64,000 nucleotides of DNA from Alphaproteobacteria bacterium UBA1301 (GTDB lineage: Bacteria; Pseudomonadota; Alphaproteobacteria; Micropepsales; Micropepsaceae). Positions 7,311 to 15,301 of this stretch are shown piece by piece. Both the position numbers and the translations under genes were made by a program. The first letter of the stretch is position 1. Every line of letters starts with the position of its first letter. The DNA lies in NCBI GenBank assembly GCA_002307725.1, contig DBUB01000007.1:176067-240066 (forward strand). The letters run 5' to 3'. The notes beneath the pieces were generated by a model. That model saw only the letters and a list, made by a program, of their open reading frames with translations. It ran no database searches and was not told the origin of the DNA.

Positions 7311-8228
7311 CTAACTATTTTTCGTTAAGCAGTGGGCGAGCGACTGCGCCAGATTGCGCATCAGCCGGGGGTAAAGCCCTGGCCCCGGTTCAAGGTCCGC
7401 ACCCAGGGGATCGAGCACGCCGAGGCGCGCCTGGGTATTTGCGTCCAAGGTCTCGATCAGCTTGGGCGGAAATTGCGGTTCGCGAAACAGGCAGACGGCA
7501 CGACCTGTGGCCACCGCTTGTCGTAGCTCGGAAATGCGGCGGGCGCCGACGGGGCGATCGGGTGCGACCGTCACCGCACCGGCAGGGTGCAGGCCATAAC
7601 GCGCCTCGAAATAGTGATAGGCGTCGTGGAACACGAGATACGGCCGGCCCTTGACCGGGACGAGGGTGGCGGCGATCTCGCGGTCAAGGGCTTCAAGCCG
7701 CACGATCTGGCGGGCGGCATTGGCGCGATAGAGCCCGGCATGGGCGGGATCGGTCTTGGCAAGCGCCGCGGCGATCGTTCGTGTCATGGCGATGGCGTTT
7801 TGCGGATCGAGCCAGACGTGGGGATCCGTGAGGCCGTGGTCATGCCCATGGTCGTGATCCGCGTCATCGCCCCAAAGCCCGCCGCGCCGCGCCGCCTGCA
7901 GCTTCACCCCCGGCGCCCGTTCCAGAACGACCACCCGTCCGCCCGCCGCCGCGAGCGCGCCGATGAGATAAGTCTCCATGTCGGGGCCGATCTCGAAGAT
8001 CAGCGCTGCGGCGTTCAGCTTGCGCGCGTCGGACGGTTTAAGGGCATAGGAGTGCGCCGACAGCGCCCCGCCGATCAGGAGATCGGGCGTGCCGGCTCCC
8101 TCCATCACGCCGGCGACCAGGGAATGGACAGGCTTCAGCGTCGCCAGCACCGGTGGCGCCGCGTCTGCCGCGACGGCGGTCAGCAAACCAAGAATCAGAG
8201 CGCGGAAACATCTCGAAATCTGCATCAT
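7311..8228 (-). CDS. znuA: ZnuA-like zinc ABC transporter substrate-binding protein
   Basis: 305 residues with an N-terminal signal peptide ending near ADA-A. It belongs to the cluster A-I metal-binding proteins: TLKPVHSLVAGVM at the start of the mature protein contributes the first His ligand. A histidine-rich loop (DDADHDHGHDHG) precedes TDPHVWLDP, which carries the second ligand, and VFHDAYHYFEARYG gives the third. It would bind Zn2+ in the periplasm for a ZnuBC importer. No permease or ATPase gene is adjacent, so partners must be elsewhere. I saw no clear Zur box upstream. Two consecutive ATGs (8228, 8225) are possible starts. Confidence 0.85.
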   Translation of the reverse strand: MMQISRCFRALILGLLTAVAADAAPPVLATLKPVHSLVAGVMEGAGTPDLLIGGALSAHSYALKPSDARKLNAAALIFEIGPDMETYLIGALAAAGGRVVVLERAPGVKLQAARRGGLWGDDADHDHGHDHGLTDPHVWLDPQNAIAMTRTIAAALAKTDPAHAGLYRANAARQIVRLEALDREIAATLVPVKGRPYLVFHDAYHYFEARYGLHPAGAVTVAPDRPVGARRISELRQAVATGRAVCLFREPQFPPKLIETLDANTQARLGVLDPLGADLEPGPGLYPRLMRNLAQSLAHCLTKNS

Positions 8229-8727
8229 GCTCAAAGGCGAACATCGTGCCCCGGCTGTCAACACCCTGTCCGATACGCCTGCGGCAAAAAGCGTGCGCTT
8301 CGTTTCCGGGGGGCACCTTCAGCGACCTCAGGTGGTGTCGCGCCGATCTTTTCGCGTTCTACGCTGTGCCGGATGTTGTGCTGCGCGAGTCACAAAATTG
8401 CGGCGCCCGGCGACACGTCGCGGCAAGGATGCGGCGAGCGCATTTTTCCGGTGCACTTATATCGCGGATTTGACGTGCAGATTCGGTTCGCGATTACAGA
8501 ACGCGAGATGCCGTGATGCAGCCCCATGCCGTGGCAGATTGAAATGGCAAATCGTTTTTGTTCCAGAACCGGAAGTGTCACGGATATTTCAAAAAACGGC
8601 TTTCGCCTTAACCATGTTCACGCGAAATCTTGCCTTAGTTCCGCCATCTCGCTTCCCAATCTCGCCAAAATTCGTTACCGTCAATTATAAACAAAATCCT
8701 AATGTCTCTTGGGCTTTGGTGGGGTGA
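8229..8727. other. intergenic region between znuA and a lipoprotein gene
   Basis: About 500 bases separating divergent genes. The right half (from about 8540) is clearly A+T-richer and presumably holds the promoter of the downstream lipoprotein gene, with TGGGGTGA just before its ATG as ribosome site. I recognise no gene, RNA or repeat here; short frames in it lack family features. Confidence 0.5.
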
Positions 8728-9342
8728 ATGGACAACGGGGTAGCTGGCGGCTCGAACCGCGGGTTTAAGACGTTTATCAGTGCGACCTTCATGCTGTCCC
8801 TGGTGGGCTGCGGCGGCTTAGGGCTTTTGCCGCACGAAACGAAGGTCTCGCAGAATTCCTTCCAGACATACGAGCAGGTGCAATCGGCGTACACGGACGT
8901 TGTTCCGGGCCAGACGCGCTTGACCGATCTGCCGAAGATGGGCTTCGACACGGCGACCACGCCGAATGTCGAGGTTCTGTCCTATCTCGGCGTGATCGAG
9001 CGCTTCATGCCGCGCTCGACGATGAGCTTCGATCATCTCGCACCGCAAGTGCAGTCCTGCATCGAATCCCAGGACCGCTGCTCGGCCTTCGTCTTCCATC
9101 CGCAGCACGTTGAATCGCGGCGCATGGGCAACATCTTCCTCGATCTGCTCGGCTTTGAGCGCCAGACCGTCGACACCGGCTGGGCGGCCGAAGTGGTGTT
9201 GCTGATGCAGGACGGCCATGTTGCCTACAAGCTGATGAGCGGGCGTCCGCGCATCGAGGACACGCGCGACCAGATTACGCCACTCGGTCCCTTGCAGGAC
9301 ATCGGCAACACTATGACGCGCACCGCATCGCGCTTCTTTTAG
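8728..9342 (+). CDS. conserved hypothetical lipoprotein
   Basis: 204 residues. The N-terminus has a short basic lead and a hydrophobic stretch ending in a lipobox (SLVGCGG, Cys28), so it should be lipidated and anchored in the envelope. The mature part is soluble, with a pair of cysteines (QSCIESQDRCSAF) that may form a disulfide. A motif FHPQHVESRRMGN is followed by a beta-rich stretch (GWAAEVVLLMQDGHVAYKLMSGRP). I recall similar lipoproteins in alphaproteobacteria but no defined role. A good ribosome site (GGGGTGA) precedes the ATG. The gene ends at a strong terminator shared with infC. Confidence 0.75.
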   Translation: MDNGVAGGSNRGFKTFISATFMLSLVGCGGLGLLPHETKVSQNSFQTYEQVQSAYTDVVPGQTRLTDLPKMGFDTATTPNVEVLSYLGVIERFMPRSTMSFDHLAPQVQSCIESQDRCSAFVFHPQHVESRRMGNIFLDLLGFERQTVDTGWAAEVVLLMQDGHVAYKLMSGRPRIEDTRDQITPLGPLQDIGNTMTRTASRFF

Positions 9343-9385
9343 TTTGGGTTTGGGGACTTCAAGGGTAGTCACAACAACAAAAAGC

Positions 9386-9415
9386 AAAACCCCCGGATGC
9401 AAGTCCGGGGGTTTT
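9386..9415. terminator. bidirectional intrinsic terminator
   Basis: A perfect 12-base stem (AAAACCCCCGGA / TCCGGGGGTTTT) with a six-base loop, flanked by T-rich sequence on both strands. It lies between the convergent lipoprotein gene and infC and should serve both. Confidence 0.85.
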
Positions 9416-9456
9416 GTAATTCATCGTCACCCTGAGGTGCCTCACACGCAGAAAAG

Positions 9457-10002
9457 TCAGCGCGGCGACAGCACCATCATCATCTGACGGCCTTCGAGCT
9501 TCGGCCACTGCTCCATCTTGGCGAAGGTCTCGGTGTCCTTCTGGATGCGGGTGAGAAGTTCCATGCCGATATGCTGATGCGCCATTTCGCGGCCGCGGAA
9601 GCGCAAGGTGATCTTGACCTTGTCGCCGTCGTCGAAGAAGCGGCGCATGGCCTTCATCTTCACTTCGTAATCGTGGTCGTCGATCGTCGGGCGCATCTTG
9701 ATCTCTTTGATCTCGATGACCTTCTGCTTCTTGCGGGCTTCGGCGGCTTTTTTCTGCTGCTCGTATTTGTATTTGCCGTAGTCCATCAGCTTGACGACAG
9801 GGGGCTTGGCCTCGGGCGACACCTCGACCAGATCAAGACCCTTTTCTTCCGCGATAGCGCGGCCCTCGTCGGTGCCGATCTCGCCATATTTGTGGCCGTC
9901 GTCACCAATCAGCAGGATGGTCTTGGCGTAGATATCCTCATTGACGCGAGGACCGTCTTTGGCAGGCGCGGCCTGCGATGCAAACCTTTTAGGCGGGGCT
10001 AT
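9457..10002 (-). CDS. infC: translation initiation factor IF-3, probable AUA start
   Basis: 181 residues matching IF-3: N-terminal domain (GPRVNEDIYAKTILLIGDDG), lysine-rich linker helix (YKYEQQKKAAEARKKQK) and C-terminal domain (KEIKMRPTIDDHDYEVK, RFRGREMAH). IF-3 binds the 30S subunit, prevents 50S joining and rejects non-canonical starts. No ATG, GTG or TTG lies in frame at a sensible place. An ATA at 10002-10000 sits eight bases after GGAG (10014-10011) and gives the expected length (E. coli 180 residues). This fits the known infC autoregulation through rare start codons (AUU in E. coli). An out-of-frame ATG-TCA-TAG mini-frame overlaps the start. No rpmI or rplT follows. Confidence 0.9.
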   Translation of the reverse strand: MAPPKRFASQAAPAKDGPRVNEDIYAKTILLIGDDGHKYGEIGTDEGRAIAEEKGLDLVEVSPEAKPPVVKLMDYGKYKYEQQKKAAEARKKQKVIEIKEIKMRPTIDDHDYEVKMKAMRRFFDDGDKVKITLRFRGREMAHQHIGMELLTRIQKDTETFAKMEQWPKLEGRQMMMVLSPR

Positions 10003-10041
10003 GACATTCTCTCCATGGTTACACCCAAACGCCGGCATCGC

Positions 10042-10069
10042 TTCGCGAGGACTTTGCCTGCCTCGCGAA
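10042..10069 (-). promoter_or_regulatory. stem-loop in the infC leader
   Basis: A perfect 9-base stem (TTCGCGAGG / CCTCGCGAA) with a 10-base loop lies 40 bases upstream of the infC start, in the 186-base thrS-infC gap. It has no T tract, so it is more likely a leader structure or processing site than a terminator. Role inferred only from position. Confidence 0.45.
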
Positions 10070-10188
10070 ACGTGGTCCGTCTTATGCGCGCAGGGCAAAT
10101 CCTCCCAAGCCGGCCGTGGGGCCGCTTACGGGGTACAGAATAGGAATGCTCAACCATTTCGCAAGGGTTAATCGGCCACAGCCGGTCA

Positions 10189-12174
10189 CTATTCCACGAC
10201 GTCCTTGCGGGTTTCCGCTTCTGCCTTAATCCGCGCGATAAAGGCGTCCAGCGGCATCGGCCCCAGGTCCTTGCCCGAGCGCAGCCGTACGGAAACCTTG
10301 CCTTCGGCCGCCTCGCGCTCGCCAACCACCAGCATGTAGGGAATTTTCTGGAGTTGCGCGTCGCGAATCTTCTTCTGCATCCGCTCGGAGGAGAAATCGA
10401 CATCCACCCGAAGCCCGGCGGTACCGTTGACCACCGGAACATCGAACAGGGTCTGGCGGACCTTGGTGGCGTAGTCGGTCACCTTTTCAGAGATTGGAAT
10501 GATTCTCGCCTGGACCGGGGCCAGCCACGTCGGGAAGGCGCCGGCATAGTGCTCGATCAGGAAGGCGGTGAAGCGCTCATGGGTGCCGAGCGGGGCGCGG
10601 TGGATGACATAAACCGGCTGCTCCTGGCCGTCCTCGCCGATGTAGTTGAGACCGAAGGTCTGGGTCGCCAAAAAGTCGAGCTGGTTGGTCGAGATCGTGT
10701 ACTCGGTTCCGATCACGCTCTTGATCTCGAAATCGATCTTGGGGCCGTAGAACGCCGCCTCGCCCTTCACTTCCTTGAAGGGATAACCGGACTCGATCAT
10801 CGCCTCGCGGATAATGTTTAGGGCAGCGATCCATTTCTCGGGCTGGTCGACGTACTTGTCGAGCTTGTCGAGATCGGGCAGCGACAGGCGCATGTAATAG
10901 TCTTTGATGTTCATCAGGTCGTAGTAGCGCGCGTGCAGGCGCATGACCTTGATGAACTCCTCTTTGGCCTGGTCGAAGCGGCAGTAGATGTGGGCGTCGT
11001 TCATGCAGAAGCCACGCACGCGCATCAACCCGGTGAGGCCGCCGGAGGCTTCATAGCGGTAATCCTGGCCGTATTCGGCGATGCGCAAGGGCAGTTCGCG
11101 ATAGGAATGGCGCGTCGCCAGATAGATCATATGGTGATGCGGGCAGTTCATCGGGCGCAGGTAGTAATTCTCGCCGTCGATATCGAGCGGCGAATACATG
11201 GTGTCCTTGTAATAGGGCAGGTGGCGCGAGCGGATGTAGAGCGCCTCCTTGGTGATGTGCGGGGTGGCGACGCGGACGTAACCGTCCTTGCGCTCTTCCT
11301 GCAAGGCGAGGAATTCCAGCTCCTGGCGGATCACCATGCCGTTTGGCATCCACAACGGCAGGCCGGGGCCGACATCGGGGGAGAAGGTGAAAAGCTCCAT
11401 CTCCTTGCCGATGCGGCGGTGGTCGCGCTTTTCGGCTTCTTCCAGGCGGTGGAGATACTCGCCGAGTTCCTTCTGATCGCGCCAGGCGGTGCCGTAGATA
11501 CGCTGCAGCTGCGCGTTCTTGGCGTCGCCGCGCCAGTAGGCGCCCGCGATCTTGGTCAGCTTGAAGGCGTCGCCGATTTTGCCGGTGGAGGCAAAGTGCG
11601 GGCCGCGGCAGAGGTCATGCCAGTCGCCGTGCCAATAAATCGAAACGTCTTCGCCTTCCGGAATGCTCTCAATCAGCTCGGCCTTGTACTTCTCGCCGAT
11701 CTCCTTGAAGTGCGCGATGGCTTTGTCGCGCGGCCACACCTCGCGGCGGGTCGGCAGGTCGGCCTTCACAATGTCGTGCATCTTGGCTTCGATCTTGACG
11801 AGGTCTTCCAGAGTAAATGGCGTGTCCCTGGCAAAATCGTAATAAAAGCCGTCGTCGATCGACGGGCCGATGGTGACTTGGGTGCCGGGAAACAGCTCCT
11901 GCACCGCCATGGCCAAAACGTGGCTGGCGTCGTGGCGGATAAGCGCCAGGGATTCCGCGTCTTTCTTGGTGATGATGCGGATCGTCGCGTCATGTTCGAT
12001 GGGGCGGAAGAGGTCGTATTCCTCGCCGTCGACGGTGAGAATTAACGCCGCCTTCGCCAAACCCGGACCGATCGAAGCGGCAATATCGCCCCCGGTCACG
12101 CCGCGCGGAAAATCCAGCATCTTGCCATCGGGCAGGGTGATGTTGATATGATCGGCAGATGCTGGCGCGGACAC
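10189..12174 (-). CDS. thrS: threonine-tRNA ligase
   Basis: 661 residues from a GTG start with a clear GGAG seven bases upstream. Domain order is typical: TGS domain (ITLPDGKMLDFPRGVTGGDIA), editing/second additional domain with the HxxxH zinc-type motif (IRHDASHVLAMAVQELFPG), class II catalytic core (motif 2 region YRYEASGGLTGLMRVRGF and zinc ligands around MNCPHHHMIY) and C-terminal anticodon-binding domain (PVQARIIPISEKVTDY). It charges tRNA-Thr in the cytoplasm and clears Ser-tRNA-Thr. It is immediately upstream of infC on the same strand; in many bacteria these two are co-transcribed. Confidence 0.97.
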   Translation of the reverse strand: MSAPASADHINITLPDGKMLDFPRGVTGGDIAASIGPGLAKAALILTVDGEEYDLFRPIEHDATIRIITKKDAESLALIRHDASHVLAMAVQELFPGTQVTIGPSIDDGFYYDFARDTPFTLEDLVKIEAKMHDIVKADLPTRREVWPRDKAIAHFKEIGEKYKAELIESIPEGEDVSIYWHGDWHDLCRGPHFASTGKIGDAFKLTKIAGAYWRGDAKNAQLQRIYGTAWRDQKELGEYLHRLEEAEKRDHRRIGKEMELFTFSPDVGPGLPLWMPNGMVIRQELEFLALQEERKDGYVRVATPHITKEALYIRSRHLPYYKDTMYSPLDIDGENYYLRPMNCPHHHMIYLATRHSYRELPLRIAEYGQDYRYEASGGLTGLMRVRGFCMNDAHIYCRFDQAKEEFIKVMRLHARYYDLMNIKDYYMRLSLPDLDKLDKYVDQPEKWIAALNIIREAMIESGYPFKEVKGEAAFYGPKIDFEIKSVIGTEYTISTNQLDFLATQTFGLNYIGEDGQEQPVYVIHRAPLGTHERFTAFLIEHYAGAFPTWLAPVQARIIPISEKVTDYATKVRQTLFDVPVVNGTAGLRVDVDFSSERMQKKIRDAQLQKIPYMLVVGEREAAEGKVSVRLRSGKDLGPMPLDAFIARIKAEAETRKDVVE

Positions 12175-12295
12175 GGTTAAGCTCCTTCAAAAAGTGCCGG
12201 GACCATCTTCCAGTGGCTGGCTGGCGTCAAGTTTTTGCCGTACCGGCGTGGCAGAGGGGTAGCGTCAGGTTGGTGGTTTGTAGTTGGATTGAAGC

Positions 12296-13939
12296 GTGAA
12301 CGAGGTTCGGATCAAATCGCGGCGTCTTGTCGCCATCGCATGCTTGCTCGGCATACCTGCGGCCTTTGCCGACGATTCTGCGAGCACGCCGGCCGCTTTT
12401 GCCGACGATCCGGCCGCGCTGGTCGCGATTCCGGTCACGCCGGTTGAGGTGCGCGAACTGCCCGCCGTCTCGGTCGATGGCTTGCCGAGCGTATCCTCGC
12501 TAAACCTCAGTTTGCCGACCTTGGTGGCGAAGGCTCCCGGCAAAAAAGGCAAAGCGTTCGCGCTCAAATTGTCCCCGCCTGCGGCCTCGACGAGTAACTC
12601 GCTCCTGCTTGCCGGTGGCCCGGTGGCGCTCGATCTCAAGGTTCCGGCCGCGAAAGACCTCTCCAGCGCCGCCTCGTTGAAGCTCAACCTGCCGGACGGC
12701 GCGGTGAAGGCGCAGGCCTCGGCCAGTGTCGGCAGAGAGGATGGCCAGACCGCCTTCTGGCACAAAGACGCCGCCAACCTCGAAGCGCAGATTTCCGGCC
12801 CGATGGGCACGGCCCTGAACGTTTCTGGGGAGAACAAATTATCGCTGACCTATCGCGCGCCAGAAAGCGTCGGCGCCGCGGATGGGCCGGCCCATGTCGT
12901 GCGCAGCGAGAGCCAGAGCGGGCAGGCCAGCATGACGCTGCCGCTCGCGCCGTTCCAGGTGACGGTCGGCGGCAATTCGACCAGCGAGCACACCCAGGAA
13001 GGCGCGCCCGGCAACGCCGCCAGCTTCACCCAGTCCGCTGTCCGCACTGCCGATCACACTGCTTATGTTGATGTCGAATGGCAGCCGCTTGCGGGCGTGC
13101 AGCTCAAGGGCGGCACCGCGGCGCGGGTCGCCAACATCAGTTGGCAGGATGCCCATTCGAGTTCCTACCGCTCGGTCAATCCGCACCTGACCGCAACCGT
13201 CACGCCGTTCCGCGATACGACCGTGACCGCCAAAGTCGAGCAGGTCGTGGCGCCGTTCGATGCTGCCGCTTTCGCCAATTACACCAAAGCCGACAGCGCG
13301 GCTAACGCCTCCGGCTTCCAGCCCGATCACGCCTGGCAGCTTCAGACCCGTGTCGAGCAGCGCGTCGGTCCCGCCAGCGTTTCGGCCACCTATACGAAGG
13401 CGCGCCAAGGCACCGTTACCGAGTTCGCCGAGGTTGAAGGTGTGCAGGCGCCCGCGACCACCCCGCTTTTGGGACGCGACAGCGTCGCGGTGGCGGTGAA
13501 CCTGCCGCTTGCGGCAGTTGGTCTGCCGCACACGGATTTGACCTCCGAGGCGACATGGCAGTCCTCGCGGGTGGTCGATCCGGTTACGTTTGAAACACGC
13601 GCCGCTTCGGGGGAGCCGGCGCAGAAGGTTTCGCTGCGTCTGGCACACAGCCTTCCGTCACACAATCTGAGCATCGGCGTTACCGGAGAATTCACCGGCG
13701 AGCGCACCTCCTATCAGGTGAAAGAGCTGTCGACGACGGCGGCGAGCGGGTCGGTGGGGGCGTTTGTCTCCTACAAGCCCGGTGCTTACGAAGTCGATCT
13801 CAATGTGAGCGGCCTTTATGGGTCTTCGACGCGCGACGACTTCTACCACGGCACCCGCGGTGCCTCACTGATCGACCGCTCCAGCGTGCAGGACAATTCC
13901 GGCCCGACGCTGAAGCTCGAGCTGAAAAGGCCGTTCTGA
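12296..13939 (+). CDS. uncharacterised exported, possibly outer-membrane protein
   Basis: 547 residues from a GTG at 12296 (no better in-frame start). A signal peptide is evident (RRLVAIACLLGIPAAFA-DD). Its cleavage motif is duplicated nine codons later (PAAFADDSASTPAAFADD), pointing to a small in-frame duplication. The rest is rich in alternating polar/hydrophobic strands, charged turns and Thr/Ser/Val, and ends LKLELKRPF with a terminal Phe, as do many outer-membrane beta-barrels. No cysteines occur in the mature part. I do not recognise a named family. Divergent from thrS; separated by a terminator from the gene on the opposite strand. Confidence 0.65.
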   Translation: MNEVRIKSRRLVAIACLLGIPAAFADDSASTPAAFADDPAALVAIPVTPVEVRELPAVSVDGLPSVSSLNLSLPTLVAKAPGKKGKAFALKLSPPAASTSNSLLLAGGPVALDLKVPAAKDLSSAASLKLNLPDGAVKAQASASVGREDGQTAFWHKDAANLEAQISGPMGTALNVSGENKLSLTYRAPESVGAADGPAHVVRSESQSGQASMTLPLAPFQVTVGGNSTSEHTQEGAPGNAASFTQSAVRTADHTAYVDVEWQPLAGVQLKGGTAARVANISWQDAHSSSYRSVNPHLTATVTPFRDTTVTAKVEQVVAPFDAAAFANYTKADSAANASGFQPDHAWQLQTRVEQRVGPASVSATYTKARQGTVTEFAEVEGVQAPATTPLLGRDSVAVAVNLPLAAVGLPHTDLTSEATWQSSRVVDPVTFETRAASGEPAQKVSLRLAHSLPSHNLSIGVTGEFTGERTSYQVKELSTTAASGSVGAFVSYKPGAYEVDLNVSGLYGSSTRDDFYHGTRGASLIDRSSVQDNSGPTLKLELKRPF

Positions 13940-13975
13940 ACTACGGCACGAAGATATCTTGCACCTCCTGATGAC

Positions 13976-14003
13976 AAAAAAGGCCCCGGATCGCTCCGGG
14001 GCC
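13976..14003 (-). terminator. intrinsic terminator of the two-domain secreted protein gene
   Basis: Nine-base G+C stem (GGCCCCGGA / TCCGGGGCC) with a four-base loop followed on the minus strand by six T residues. It lies 18 bases after the stop of the minus-strand gene. Confidence 0.8.
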
Positions 14004-14021
14004 TCGTCAGGAATCCCAGCC

Positions 14022-14939
14022 TTAGCGGCGGGCGAAGAGTTCGATCGTCACGCGATAACCGTTCACCGCATGGCAGCGCAGATAGACCTTGGACAGACTC
14101 CGATCCGAGCCCGGCAGGTCGTAGAAGTTCATCCGCCCGCGCTCCAACGTACGGCCATCGGCCAGCTTCACTTTGCGGCCGCCATCGAAGGTCGCGACGA
14201 TACTGCCGCATTGCACGTCGTTTTCGAGCGGACGCAAGGCCAGCTTGTCGACATGGCGTCCGCCAAAGCCGGTAAAGTTGCTTTCCTTGTCATTGCGGCC
14301 TTCGAAGCTCATTGAGCCGAGCGAGACGAAATCGCCGCCAGGGCCACCCATCGGCCCATGACCCATGCCGGGGCCGCCACGACCGTCCATATCGCCGTGA
14401 CCGCCCATCGGGCCAGGGCCCGCCATGGAGCCGGGACCGCCCACCGGGCCGCGCGGGCCAGGGCCACTCATCGTGCCGGGAGCATCGGGACCGCGGCCGC
14501 CGCCGAGCAGGCCGGACCAAGTGCGATCCCAATCGCGATCGCGCCGCCATTCATCGCGGAAGTGACCGACCTCGGCTTCGATGAAGATGCGGCCGCCGCG
14601 GAATTCGTTGGAACGGCAAGCGAAGTTGATGCTGTCGACCTTGCGGGCGCGGCCCCTGAGATCGACTTCCACCGGCTGGCGCTCGTCGAGCCGGCCCGAG
14701 AAGACATTCTGGCGCTCGCCGTTTTCGTAACGCACCACCACGGCGCGGCAGAAGATGTCGCTCCGGCTGGCCATCAGGCGCAGGTTTTCCAGCCGGCCGC
14801 CAAAGCGCGAATAGGCGGTATCGTTGTCGGCGCGATAACCAACATCGACACTGCCCAGGCGCACGTAATCGGCTGCCGCCGGTGCTGCGAATACGGCAGC
14901 AAACACCGCCGCCCCAAGCAGCGTGTTCACAGTTTTCAT
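14022..14939 (-). CDS. secreted protein with two related beta-domains and Gly/Met/Pro linker
   Basis: 305 residues with a signal peptide (1-23, ending AAA-D). The mature protein has two similar domains. The first (about 24-120) opens YVRLGSVDVGYRADNDTAYS and contains FGGRLENLRL. The second (about 204-305) opens FVSLGSMSFEGRNDKESNF and contains FGGRHVDKLAL. Both have a cysteine in the fifth strand and a second near the end (FCRAVVV/FACRS; QCGSIVA/YLRCHAV), suggesting one disulfide per domain. Between them lies a low-complexity linker of G, P, M and D/H (about 145-203). The function is unknown; a domain of the DUF2541 type is possible. It has its own terminator. Confidence 0.7.
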   Translation of the reverse strand: MKTVNTLLGAAVFAAVFAAPAAADYVRLGSVDVGYRADNDTAYSRFGGRLENLRLMASRSDIFCRAVVVRYENGERQNVFSGRLDERQPVEVDLRGRARKVDSINFACRSNEFRGGRIFIEAEVGHFRDEWRRDRDWDRTWSGLLGGGRGPDAPGTMSGPGPRGPVGGPGSMAGPGPMGGHGDMDGRGGPGMGHGPMGGPGGDFVSLGSMSFEGRNDKESNFTGFGGRHVDKLALRPLENDVQCGSIVATFDGGRKVKLADGRTLERGRMNFYDLPGSDRSLSKVYLRCHAVNGYRVTIELFARR

Positions 14940-15301
14940 AGGCTTCCCTCCAGGTTCACTTTTGCGAATGGCGGATCATGTAGCAGTCTGTCGCAATTTC
15001 GAGAAGTTTCATGACAACCGCAATCAATCATTATCTATTTGCGTCTGCGTCGCAAGAGCATTTTCCTTCCGTTTTTCGCTGCTGCGACCGCTGTGGCGGC
15101 AGCGGGACAAATATGAACACAGCGTATACGGACGAACGTTCTGAGAGCAGTAAACGTTGCCATGCGCGCGGGGCGCGAATTCGCCCGCACAAAATATAAG
15201 TGCCACCATCTTCTCATAGAGGTGAAACGTCGGGAGCTGTTCAGTTTTGGGAAACTGCGGCGGCCTTAGGTTGTGCTGCGGAATCTGCAGGACTTCTGGC
15301 T
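14940..15301. other. divergent intergenic region
   Basis: About 360 bases between the secreted-protein gene and the chemoreceptor gene, A+T-richer near 15000-15060 and presumably holding both promoters. A weak AGGA nine bases before the ATG at 15302 may be the chemoreceptor ribosome site. I see no gene or RNA here. Confidence 0.4.
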
